13,630 bases of DNA from Bacteroidia bacterium (GTDB lineage: Bacteria; Bacteroidota; Bacteroidia; Bacteroidales; GCA-2748055). The notes under the pieces were generated by a model. That model did no database searches. It saw nothing but the letters and a program-made list of their open reading frames with translations, and was not told the origin of the DNA. Of this stretch, positions 6,581 to 13,630 are shown in pieces. The translations under genes and the position numbers were made by a program. Positions within the stretch are counted from its first letter, which is position 1, and each line of letters opens with the position of its first letter. The stretch spans positions 1 through 13,630 of the forward strand of contig SPBY01000030.1 in NCBI GenBank assembly GCA_004525825.1, given 5' to 3'.

Positions 6581-7462
6581 ATGATCCGAGATTCAAAATA
6601 TCCACTTTTGGCAAAACCAATTTCGGGCAGTGGAGTATACCAGAGCGTTTTAAAAGAAGATACCGGATGGCAGTTTCTGAATTTTCAGGCCCGGCTGATG
6701 AAAAAGGGGGCGAAGTGGTTAGCCAATACGGAGGGAAATGAATACGCGATTATTCTTCTGGGAGGTAATTATTCAGTAAGGTCAGACAAGGGAAGCTGGG
6801 AGACCGTGAATGGAAGGAAGGATGTATTCAGCGGAATAGCACATACACTATATCTTCCCAGAAATACTGAATTTGAACTCAGGGCCGAAAGTGAGCTGCT
6901 CGATATCGCTTATGGGTGGTGTGAAACGGACCAGGACCACCCAGCTTATTTTAAGCGTCCCGAAGAAGCAGCCATAGAGATCCGTGGTGGCGACAATGCC
7001 ACACGACAAATAAACAGCCTGATCCAACCTGGTTTCGACTGCCATAGACTGGTATCGGTCGAAGTCTATACTCCGTCGGGAAACTGGAGCTCTTTCCCGG
7101 CGCATAAACATGATGCCAGAAAAGTGGATGAAAACGGCCAGGTGCTGGAAGCCTGCCTGGAAGAGACTTATTTCTACAAAATAGATAAACCACAGGGCTT
7201 TGCTATTCAACAGATTTACAATGACGATCGCAGCTTAGATGAAATTGCAGTGGCACGAAACAACGACATAGTTCTGGTGCCCGAGGGCTACCATCCGGTG
7301 GCCGCGGGACATGGCTACAATGTGTATTACCTGAATTTCCTGACCGGAAGCGATCAATCCCTCAAAGCCACTGACGACCCTGACCACAAGTGGATCTATG
7401 ATTCATGGAAGGGGCGCGATCCAAGAATTCCCATGGTCACGGCGGAAATGAACAAGCAATAG
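6581..7462 (+). CDS. iolB: 5-deoxy-glucuronate isomerase IolB
   Basis: A 293-residue bicupin-type enzyme that converts 5-deoxy-D-glucuronate to 5-dehydro-2-deoxy-D-gluconate, the fourth step of myo-inositol catabolism. Family blocks visible are SFPAHKHD (candidate metal ligands H175 and H177), LEETYFYKI (E194/E195) and the C-terminal EGYHPVAAGHGYNVYYLNF (H238 and H244). Length is close to that of characterised IolB proteins, around 270 residues. The ATG at 6581 has no Shine-Dalgarno sequence but an AT-rich leader, common in Bacteroidota. The gene sits between the HAD phosphatase and iolC, which starts 20 bp after its TAG. Presence of iolC and iolD directly downstream makes the assignment firm. 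Confidence 0.95.
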   Translation: MIRDSKYPLLAKPISGSGVYQSVLKEDTGWQFLNFQARLMKKGAKWLANTEGNEYAIILLGGNYSVRSDKGSWETVNGRKDVFSGIAHTLYLPRNTEFELRAESELLDIAYGWCETDQDHPAYFKRPEEAAIEIRGGDNATRQINSLIQPGFDCHRLVSVEVYTPSGNWSSFPAHKHDARKVDENGQVLEACLEETYFYKIDKPQGFAIQQIYNDDRSLDEIAVARNNDIVLVPEGYHPVAAGHGYNVYYLNFLTGSDQSLKATDDPDHKWIYDSWKGRDPRIPMVTAEMNKQ

Positions 7463-7482
7463 AACTTTTGAAATCCAAACAC

Positions 7483-8502
7483 ATGAGCAAAGCGGATAAA
7501 CTATATGATGTGGTCACTTACGGAAGATCTTCCATTGACCTTTATTCACAGGAAGTGGGTGCCCCCTTTGAAAAGATTCCGGGATTTCATGCCTTTGTGG
7601 GAGGCTCTCCACTGAATATAGCTGTGGGCTGCAGCCGGCTGGGTTTAAAAGCTTCCTTACTGACCGGCGTGGGTCGTGACAAAGTGGGCGATTTTATTCT
7701 CCATTTTTTAAAGGAAGAAGGGGTTATTACCGATCATATCCCGGTCATTGAAGGTGCAAGAAGTTCGGCTGTGGTCCTGGGAATTGAGCCACCCGACCGT
7801 TTCCCCCTGGTATACTACCGTGACAATTGTGCCGATTCGCAAATTACCATTGACCACGTGGTAAAGGCAGGTATTGAACTTTCTAGATTGCTGGAAGTAT
7901 CGGGAACAGCCTTAAACATTGAACCCACACGAAGTTCCGCTTTTCTAGCCGCAGAAATTGCTCAAAAGAACGAGGTTCCAGTCATGCTTGACCTGGATTT
8001 CAGAGCCGACCAGTGGCACGATATCAGGGCTTTTGGAGTAACCAGCCGTGCTTTCATGCGGAATGTGAACCTGGTGCTGGGTACCGAGGAGGAAATTTTG
8101 GCGGCCTATCTGACGGATGAGTCTCAGCTGAGCATCAGCCACCAGCAGATTTCTGCCCCCGAGATAAAAGGAAACCTTAATGAAGCTATAAAAGGAATCC
8201 TGAAACTGGGAGTGGAGGCATTGATCGTGAAAACAGGTTCCCGTGGTGCCATTGTTTATCAAGCAGATGGATCCGTGCAAGAAGTACCCGGTTTCCCGGT
8301 GGAGGTGTTAAATATTCTGGGCGCGGGCGATGCTTTCGCTGCAGGTTTTATTTACGGTTACCTGAAAGGATGGGACCTCTACAAAAGCTGCAGGATGGGA
8401 AATGCCTGCGGTGCCCATGTGGTGACCCAACTGGGTTGTGCCAATTTCACCCCCTACGAGAAGGATATTCTGGAATTTATCGAATCAAAAGGAGGATTTT
8501 AA
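7483..8502 (+). CDS. iolC: 5-dehydro-2-deoxygluconokinase IolC (PfkB family)
   Basis: A 339-residue ribokinase/PfkB-fold kinase that phosphorylates 5-dehydro-2-deoxy-D-gluconate at C6. The N-terminal substrate-side motif is FVGGSPLNIAVGCSRLG (residues 38-54). The C-terminal PfkB signature NILGAGDAFAAGF carries the anion hole G280-A-G and the catalytic base D283. I chose ATG 7483 because the preceding in-frame 26 codons overlap the end of iolB and encode unconserved sequence, while MSKADKLYDVVTYGRSS aligns with kinase N termini. The spacing is 20 bp after iolB. Its stop codon at 8500-8502 lies one base before the iolD ATG, and its last codons contain the iolD ribosome-binding site, so the two are likely translationally coupled. 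The order iolB-iolC-iolD separates it from generic sugar kinases. Confidence 0.94.
   Translation: MSKADKLYDVVTYGRSSIDLYSQEVGAPFEKIPGFHAFVGGSPLNIAVGCSRLGLKASLLTGVGRDKVGDFILHFLKEEGVITDHIPVIEGARSSAVVLGIEPPDRFPLVYYRDNCADSQITIDHVVKAGIELSRLLEVSGTALNIEPTRSSAFLAAEIAQKNEVPVMLDLDFRADQWHDIRAFGVTSRAFMRNVNLVLGTEEEILAAYLTDESQLSISHQQISAPEIKGNLNEAIKGILKLGVEALIVKTGSRGAIVYQADGSVQEVPGFPVEVLNILGAGDAFAAGFIYGYLKGWDLYKSCRMGNACGAHVVTQLGCANFTPYEKDILEFIESKGGF
8491..8495 (+). promoter_or_regulatory. Strong Shine-Dalgarno site for iolD
   Basis: GGAGG stands 8 nt before the iolD ATG at 8504 and is embedded in the last codons of iolC. It fixes the iolD start and contrasts with the other genes of the window, which have weak or no such site. 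Confidence 0.75.
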
Positions 8503-8503
8503 A

Positions 8504-10369
8504 ATGAGCACAAAAAAGCTAACCGTTGCCCAGGCAACCCTGGATTACCTGAAGAAGCAATACACTGAACGAGACGGAAGAGAGCAAGTGCTTTTTGCAG
8601 GGTGTTTTGGTATTTTCGGACATGGAAACCTGGCGGGCTTTGGACAGGCCTTGCAGCAGACCCCCGATTTCAGATACTACCTGGTTCGCAACGAACAGGC
8701 TGCTGTGCATACGGCCGTGGGTTATGCAAAAATGAAAAACAGGCTGTCCACCTTTGCCTGTACTTCTTCCATCGGGCCGGGTGCCACCAACATGATCACA
8801 GCTGCAGCCGGGGCGACCATTAACCGCCTGCCGGTACTGATTCTGCCGGGCGATATTTTTGCCCAACGTACGGTAGCTCCGGTATTGCAACAATTGGAGT
8901 CGGCCTTTTCGCAGGATATTTCGGTGAATGATTGTTTTAAGCCGGTTTCAAAATACTGGGACCGGATTAACCGGCCCGAGCAACTAATTACGGCTCTTCC
9001 CGAAGCCATGCGTGTGTTGACCTCACCGGCCGATACCGGTGCAGTCACCCTATGCATCCCCCAGGATGTACAGGCGGAAGCTTTCGACTTTCCGCTTGAG
9101 ATGTTTGAGAAAAGAATATGGCATGTTCCCCGCCCCCGTCCGGATAAAAATGCCTTGCTCAGAGCTGCAAAGTTGATACGTTCAGCCAGCTTACCCATGA
9201 TCATCGCCGGGGGTGGAGTCATTTACAGCGAAGCCGAAGATGCACTTAAGGAGCTGGTTCACGCTACAGGAATTCCCGTGGGGGAAACATTCGCAGGGAA
9301 GGGTTCATTGCTTTACGACGATCCGCACAATTTAGGCGCCACTGGCGCCACCGGAACCGAAGGTGCCAACGCATTCAGCCAGGCTGCTGATCTGGTCATC
9401 GGAATAGGCACCCGTTACAGCGACTTCACCACCGCATCCAAGACGGCGTTCCAAAACAAGGAGGTAAAATTTATAAACATCAACATCACTGAATTTGACG
9501 GACACAAGCATAGTGGACTGGCCCTTACGGGTGACGCCAGGGTGGTATTGGAGGAGCTGCTGACCGAGTTGAAGGATTACAAAGTGGATGATGCATACAG
9601 GAACAAAGCGTCGCAGTACAACAGGAGCTGGGACGAGAAGGTGACCTTGGCCTACCACGCTGAGGCAAATGAGGTTCCCAGTCAGGCCGAGGTCCTGGGT
9701 GCGGTCAATGAATTTATGGAGCCCGAAGACGTGGTTCTTTGTGCCTCGGGAAGCGCGCCGGGAGATTTGCATAAACTCTGGAGGACCCGAAACTCCAAAG
9801 GCTTCCACCTGGAGTATGGATACTCCTGCATGGGTTATGAAATATCAGGAGCACTGGGCGCAAAAATGGCTTGTCCGGACCGCGAGATATATGTGATTCT
9901 GGGCGATGGCGGATATCTGATGATGCCCTCCGAGATCGTTACCTCTCTGCAGGAGGGCTATAAACTCACCATAGTCCTGATAGATAACGGGGGTTTTGCC
10001 AGCATAGGAGGACTCTCCAAATCCATTGGAAGCGAGGGTTTTGGAACCAGGTATGTGTATCGCAATGAAAAAACCGGCCAACTGGACGGGGAAGCGCTTC
10101 CCGTGGATCTGGCCAAGAATGCTGAGAGTCTGGGTGCAAAGGTCTTCAAAACTACCGATGTAGCCTCATTCAATAAGGCCCTTAAGGATGCCAAAAAGGA
10201 AGAGAGGACTTCGGTGATTTATATTGAAACTGTTCCCGAGAGGAAGATGGCAGGCTACGGATATGCCTGGTGGGACGTCCCCATCGCGGAGGTTTCCACC
10301 TCAGAATCGGTACAAAAGGCGCGTGAGAAATATGTAGAACAGAAAAAGAAGCAACGATACTTCTTCTAA
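8504..10369 (+). CDS. iolD: 3D-(3,5/4)-trihydroxycyclohexane-1,2-dione hydrolase IolD (ThDP-dependent)
   Basis: A 621-residue thiamine-diphosphate enzyme of the acetolactate-synthase superfamily that opens the inositol-derived ring to 5-deoxy-D-glucuronate. The N-terminal pyrimidine-binding domain carries RNEQAAVHTAVGYAK with the cofactor-activating Glu E64. The central domain holds IIAGGGVIYS and LVIGIGTRYSDFT. The C-terminal domain has the metal/diphosphate motif starting GDGG at residue 467 and closing with N495 in LIDNGGF. The IolD-specific tail reads GYAWWDVPIAEVS. Length is as expected for IolD (about 630) and larger than most acetolactate synthases. The start at 8504 follows a GGAGG site and lies one base after the iolC stop; a longer frame from 8438 is only overlap with iolC. 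The symporter gene begins 11 bp after its TAA. Confidence 0.96.
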   Translation: MSTKKLTVAQATLDYLKKQYTERDGREQVLFAGCFGIFGHGNLAGFGQALQQTPDFRYYLVRNEQAAVHTAVGYAKMKNRLSTFACTSSIGPGATNMITAAAGATINRLPVLILPGDIFAQRTVAPVLQQLESAFSQDISVNDCFKPVSKYWDRINRPEQLITALPEAMRVLTSPADTGAVTLCIPQDVQAEAFDFPLEMFEKRIWHVPRPRPDKNALLRAAKLIRSASLPMIIAGGGVIYSEAEDALKELVHATGIPVGETFAGKGSLLYDDPHNLGATGATGTEGANAFSQAADLVIGIGTRYSDFTTASKTAFQNKEVKFININITEFDGHKHSGLALTGDARVVLEELLTELKDYKVDDAYRNKASQYNRSWDEKVTLAYHAEANEVPSQAEVLGAVNEFMEPEDVVLCASGSAPGDLHKLWRTRNSKGFHLEYGYSCMGYEISGALGAKMACPDREIYVILGDGGYLMMPSEIVTSLQEGYKLTIVLIDNGGFASIGGLSKSIGSEGFGTRYVYRNEKTGQLDGEALPVDLAKNAESLGAKVFKTTDVASFNKALKDAKKEERTSVIYIETVPERKMAGYGYAWWDVPIAEVSTSESVQKAREKYVEQKKKQRYFF

Positions 10370-10380
10370 GATACATTCCT

Positions 10381-11958
10381 ATGCTAACGGTAATCACTTT
10401 TCTTGCTTTTACTGCATTTGTGGCATTTTATGCCTGGTTCAAACTGCGGAAAGAAAAGCTTGACACTTCTGAAGGATACTTTCTTGGCGGACGCAGTTTG
10501 ACGGGGGTGGTGATAGCGGGCTCGATGCTTCTGACCAATATTTCTACCGAACATCTCATCGGTATGAATGGCTCCTCTTACAAGAATGGTTTTATCATCA
10601 TAGGTTGGGAGGTTACTTCAGCTCTGGCCCTGGTGGTGGCAGCCATGTACTTTATTCCGAAATATCTAAGACTGGGCTTAACCACCATACCGGAGTACCT
10701 GGAAAAACGCTTTGACGGGCTCACCCGGAGTCTGGTGGCCCTTTTTCTGGTGATTTCTTTTGTGGTCACCCTTTTACCCATTGTGCTTTACACAGGGGCC
10801 ATTAATCTGGAAAGCATTTTTAACGTCTCTGAGAATCTGGGTGTTTCTAAAGCACAGGGTCTGTGGATCACGGTGGTGGCCATCGGCTTGATAGGCTCTC
10901 TATATGCCATCTTCGGAGGTCTGAAAGCGGTAGCTGTTTCCGACACCATCAATGGGTATGGACTAATGATCGGTGGTGTTATGATTCCGTTAATTGCCCT
11001 GGTGGCCATTGGGGACGGAAACCCAATACACGGACTGACCAAGGTCTTTGAAAATGCTCCTGAGAAGTTCAATGTGATCGGGGCCAAAGATTCGGTCATG
11101 CCTTTCGGGGTGCTGTTTACCGGTTTGATCATTAACCAGCTCTATTTCTGGGGAATGAACCAGACCATTATTCAGCGGGCTTTGGGGGCCAAGAACCTGG
11201 TAGAAGCACAAAAAGGGCTCTTATTTACAGGCGTTCTTAAAATACTGGTTCCCATCATTATCATATTGCCCGGGGTCATCGGATTCTACTACTTCGGCGA
11301 TTCCATGTACGAGGAGCAGGACCTCATTTACCCCATGCTGGTGAAAAAGGTGCTGCCGCTGGGACTGTCTGGATTTTTTGCGGCGGTGGTCATGGGGGCG
11401 GTGCTAAGTACCTTTAACAGCGTATTAAACAGTGCCGCCACCATTTTCAGCGTGGATGTATATAAGAGGCTGATCAATAAGGATGTAAGGGAAAAGCGTC
11501 TGGTCTGGATTGGAAGATCGGTAAGTTCAGTCCTGGCCATCTTTGCCATTCTTGCGGCCCCCATGGTGGCCAGGGCACCGGAAGGATTGTACCAGCTTCT
11601 GCAGCAGTTGAATGGCATATTTTTCATCCCTATTGCCTCCATTATGCTTGCCGGATTTTTCATGAATAGAGTATCGGCGGTGGGAGCCAAAAGCGCCTTG
11701 ATCTTTGGTCTGGTGTACTACATCGTCACCACCTTCATATTAAAAGTGAATATTCATTTTATTCACAACTGGGGAATTGAATTTGTACTGAATGTGATTA
11801 TCATGTTCACAGTATCGCATTTCTATCCACGCAAAAACTTTGGCATCAGAACAGCCACCGTAAACGACGAGATGGTGTCCTGGAAATATGCAAAGCACCT
11901 GTCCCTCGTGCTGGTGGTTATTACCTTTCTTATTTATATCCTGCTGGGACGAAGATGA
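10381..11958 (+). CDS. Sodium:solute symporter (SSS/SLC5 family), probable inositol transporter
   Basis: A 525-residue inner-membrane protein with about 13-14 hydrophobic segments, resembling the Vibrio sodium/galactose symporter vSGLT throughout. The TM1 region reads NISTEHLIGMNGSSY (53-67), and the Na+-site helix reads AVLSTFNSVLNSAATIF. From a remembered alignment, several vSGLT sugar contacts are kept: E88 as E77, S91 as S80, N260 in WGMNQTIIQR, K294 in GVLKILVP, and Q428 in QLLQQLNGI. Q69 is replaced by H58 and N142 by a hydrophobic residue. These changes fit a different polyol or sugar. Placement between iolD and iolA, 11 bp after iolD and 28 bp before iolA, makes Na+-coupled myo-inositol uptake the best inference, since no other transporter is in the operon. 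Its own sequence does not prove the substrate. Confidence 0.9.
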   Translation: MLTVITFLAFTAFVAFYAWFKLRKEKLDTSEGYFLGGRSLTGVVIAGSMLLTNISTEHLIGMNGSSYKNGFIIIGWEVTSALALVVAAMYFIPKYLRLGLTTIPEYLEKRFDGLTRSLVALFLVISFVVTLLPIVLYTGAINLESIFNVSENLGVSKAQGLWITVVAIGLIGSLYAIFGGLKAVAVSDTINGYGLMIGGVMIPLIALVAIGDGNPIHGLTKVFENAPEKFNVIGAKDSVMPFGVLFTGLIINQLYFWGMNQTIIQRALGAKNLVEAQKGLLFTGVLKILVPIIIILPGVIGFYYFGDSMYEEQDLIYPMLVKKVLPLGLSGFFAAVVMGAVLSTFNSVLNSAATIFSVDVYKRLINKDVREKRLVWIGRSVSSVLAIFAILAAPMVARAPEGLYQLLQQLNGIFFIPIASIMLAGFFMNRVSAVGAKSALIFGLVYYIVTTFILKVNIHFIHNWGIEFVLNVIIMFTVSHFYPRKNFGIRTATVNDEMVSWKYAKHLSLVLVVITFLIYILLGRR

Positions 11959-11986
11959 TCAATCTAAAATCAAACAAATCTGTTGA

Positions 11987-13465
11987 ATGATGGAAGTTCT
12001 GAAAAATTATATCGATGGTCGATGGATGGAAAGCCATGAGAAGGCAACTCTGGATGTGGTCAATCCTGCCAATCAGGAAGTTCTGGCCAGGGTCCCTTTC
12101 GGGAAAAAGACTGTTTCAGATGTGAATGATGCAGTGAAGGCTGCCACACAGGCTTTGGGTGAATGGCGAAATGTGCCTGTGATGCGACGCGTTCAGCCCT
12201 TGTACAAACTAAAGCTCCTGCTTGAAGAGCATACACAAGAGATTGCCAGGTTAATTACGCTTGAGTGTGGCAAAAGCTTCGCAGAATCGGTGGCAGAAAT
12301 GCAGCGCGGTATTGAAAACGTGGAAACAGCCTGTTCAACACCCATATTAATGCAAAGCGAATTCTCAGAAAACATAGCCAGCGGCATTGATGAGTTTATG
12401 ATACGCCAGCCCCTGGGAGTCTGTGCTTGCATTGCACCTTTCAACTTTCCGGGAATGATTCCCTTCTGGTTTTTACCCTATGCTATTGCCTGTGGAAACA
12501 GTTTTATACTGAAGCCCTCTGAGAAGGTGCCTTTGACCATGATGAAGGTGTTTGAACTGATTGACCAGCTGGACCTGCCCAGGGGCCTGATTAACCTGGT
12601 GCACGGAGGAAAGGAGAGTGTGGATACATTGCTGGATCACAAAGAAGTAAAGGCAATCAGTTTTGTGGGTTCCACTGCTATTGCAAGATATATCTACCAA
12701 CGTGGTGCGGCCAATGGCAAACGGGTGCAGGCCCAGGGCGGAGCTAAAAATCCGGTGGTGATCATGCCCGATGCAGATATCGAGATGACCGCCAAGATTG
12801 TGGCCGACAGCGTGTATGGCTGCGCAGGACAACGTTGTCTGGCTGCCTCAAACATTGTTACAGTGGGCGATTCCAGAGGGGTAATCAAAGAAGCCCTGCT
12901 GGAAGCTGCGAAAAACAAAACTACAGGTTTTGGCCTGGATGAAGGCATCGAAATGGGGCCTGTAATTACTCCCGGCTCTAAGTCACGCATCGAAGACCTG
13001 ATTGCCAAAGGAGTGGACGAAGGGGCAAAGCTTCTTTTGGACGGCAGGAAGGCCTCCATAAGGGGTTACGAAACCGGAAATTTTGTTAAGCCAAGTATTC
13101 TGGAAAATGTGGCTTTGGATGGCGAACTTATCCATACGGAAATCTTTGGTCCGGTCATGAGCCTGCTGCCCATGGATAGCCTCGATCAGGCCATTGATTT
13201 TGTGAATGGGAATACCTACGGGAACATGGCCTGCCTGTTTACATCCAGCGGATTGAATGCCCGAACCTTCCGCAGCAGAGCGAATGCCGGAAACATAGGG
13301 ATAAACATTGGAGTGGCCGCTCCCATGGCACAATTCCCCTTTAGTGGCTGGAACGACAGCTTCTTTGGCGACCTCCACGGACAGGGCCGGCATGCCATAG
13401 AATTTTTTACCCAGACCAAGGTAGTGATAGAGCGCTGGCCCAAAGAGTGGACACGTAAATTTTAA
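11987..13465 (+). CDS. iolA: Methylmalonate/malonate-semialdehyde dehydrogenase, CoA-acylating (IolA/MmsA)
   Basis: A 492-residue NAD-dependent aldehyde dehydrogenase of the CoA-acylating MMSDH group. In inositol catabolism it turns malonate semialdehyde into acetyl-CoA and CO2. Features are the coenzyme-binding segment IAPFNFPGMIPFWFLPYA, the Rossmann motif ISFVGSTAIARYIY, QAQGGAKNPVVIMPDAD (this group has Asn where hydrolytic ALDHs carry the general-base Glu), and the nucleophile in YGCAGQRCLAAS, C284. The C-terminal IFGPVMSLL and NAGNIGINIGVAAPMAQFPF blocks are typical of MmsA. Two adjacent ATG codons (11987 and 11990) are possible starts; neither has a Shine-Dalgarno site. The iol context favours the inositol role over valine degradation, though the enzyme could serve both. 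The next gene begins 17 bp after its TAA. Confidence 0.95.
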   Translation: MMEVLKNYIDGRWMESHEKATLDVVNPANQEVLARVPFGKKTVSDVNDAVKAATQALGEWRNVPVMRRVQPLYKLKLLLEEHTQEIARLITLECGKSFAESVAEMQRGIENVETACSTPILMQSEFSENIASGIDEFMIRQPLGVCACIAPFNFPGMIPFWFLPYAIACGNSFILKPSEKVPLTMMKVFELIDQLDLPRGLINLVHGGKESVDTLLDHKEVKAISFVGSTAIARYIYQRGAANGKRVQAQGGAKNPVVIMPDADIEMTAKIVADSVYGCAGQRCLAASNIVTVGDSRGVIKEALLEAAKNKTTGFGLDEGIEMGPVITPGSKSRIEDLIAKGVDEGAKLLLDGRKASIRGYETGNFVKPSILENVALDGELIHTEIFGPVMSLLPMDSLDQAIDFVNGNTYGNMACLFTSSGLNARTFRSRANAGNIGINIGVAAPMAQFPFSGWNDSFFGDLHGQGRHAIEFFTQTKVVIERWPKEWTRKF

Positions 13466-13482
13466 AACATATAAGCAAGACT

Positions 13483-13630
13483 ATGATTCAAGTAGCCAAT
13501 GCTCCCTGTTCGTGGGGTGCTTTAGAATTCGAGCTGGAAGGGAAATCCATTGGATACCGGCAGGTTTTAGATGAAATGGTCCAGACCGGATACGCCGGAA
13601 CCGAACTGGGTGACTGGGGTTTTATGCCTA
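13483..13630 (+). CDS. IolE/IolH-like TIM-barrel protein, probable inosose dehydratase (3'-truncated)
   Basis: An ATG at 13483 opens a frame that runs off the right edge after 49 codons. The visible start, MIQVANAPCSWGALEFE, followed by a segment YRQVLDEMVQTGYAGTELG and DWGFMP, resembles the first beta-alpha units of the xylose-isomerase-like TIM-barrel family. That family includes IolE (2-keto-myo-inositol dehydratase) and IolH. The NAPCSWG and GYAGTELGDWGFMP segments are ones I associate with IolE-type proteins. It lies 17 bp after iolA on the same strand and would supply the missing dehydration step between inositol dehydrogenase and IolD. With only 49 residues visible I cannot exclude another sugar isomerase/epimerase of the same fold. 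Confidence 0.75.
   Translation, partial: MIQVANAPCSWGALEFELEGKSIGYRQVLDEMVQTGYAGTELGDWGFMP

Noticed and set aside
7405..7482. Longer iolC start inside iolB
   Set aside because: The 26 extra codons overlap the iolB C terminus and do not resemble kinase sequence; the ATG at 7483 fits the PfkB N terminus.
8438..8503. Longer iolD start inside iolC
   Set aside because: The 22 extra codons overlap conserved iolC sequence, while ATG 8504 has a strong GGAGG at proper distance.
9339..9359. Short repeated GGCGCCAC/GGCGCCACC units in iolD (GATGATG in protein)
   Set aside because: The repeat is only two units long and falls in a glycine-rich segment of the enzyme; no sign of an expanding tandem repeat.

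Overview
The window looks like a chromosomal segment of a Bacteroidota bacterium (Bacteroidales/Marinilabiliales-like). I infer this from two intergenic promoters that match the phylum-specific -33 TTG / -7 TAnnTTTG pattern, from start codons that mostly lack a Shine-Dalgarno sequence, from a tRNA without encoded CCA, and from the protein families present (DUF1684 lipoprotein, SGLT-like SSS symporter). No phage, transposon, integrase or CRISPR signal was seen, and nearly all of the DNA is coding.

Left part (1-5590): a probable murein-peptide/dipeptide salvage neighbourhood made of two convergent units. On the + strand are an S66 LD-carboxypeptidase, cut by the window's left edge, and an NhaC-type antiporter. 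On the - strand, read from 5590 leftwards, are a DUF1684 lipoprotein, an enolase-superfamily dipeptide epimerase of the L-Ala-D/L-Glu type, and a PLP-dependent alpha-oxoamine-synthase-like enzyme. The two units overlap tail to tail by 11 bp. An S66 carboxypeptidase beside an Ala-Glu epimerase recalls the B. subtilis ykfA/ykfB pair. The antiporter, the PLP enzyme and the DUF1684 protein are not explained by that textbook pathway.

Centre (5591-5912): a compact divergent regulatory region. It holds a - strand promoter for the DUF1684 unit, a + strand promoter and tRNA-Ser(CGA), a rho-independent terminator, a near-perfect 18-nt inverted repeat, and a weak candidate promoter for the next operon.

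Right part (5913-13630): a tightly packed myo-inositol catabolic operon: HAD phosphatase, iolB, iolC, iolD, SSS symporter, iolA, and the start of an iolE/iolH-like gene that runs off the right edge. The genes supply uptake (SSS), ring opening (IolD), isomerisation (IolB), phosphorylation (IolC) and oxidation of malonate semialdehyde to acetyl-CoA (IolA). The partial last gene would be the inosose dehydratase step. Inositol dehydrogenase (IolG), the aldolase (IolJ) and a regulator are not in the window and may lie downstream.

I did not find a clearly new defence or mobile system. The least explained points are the oxoamine-synthase-like enzyme and divergent epimerase in the salvage cluster, the HAD phosphatase heading the iol operon, and the inverted repeat upstream of it.
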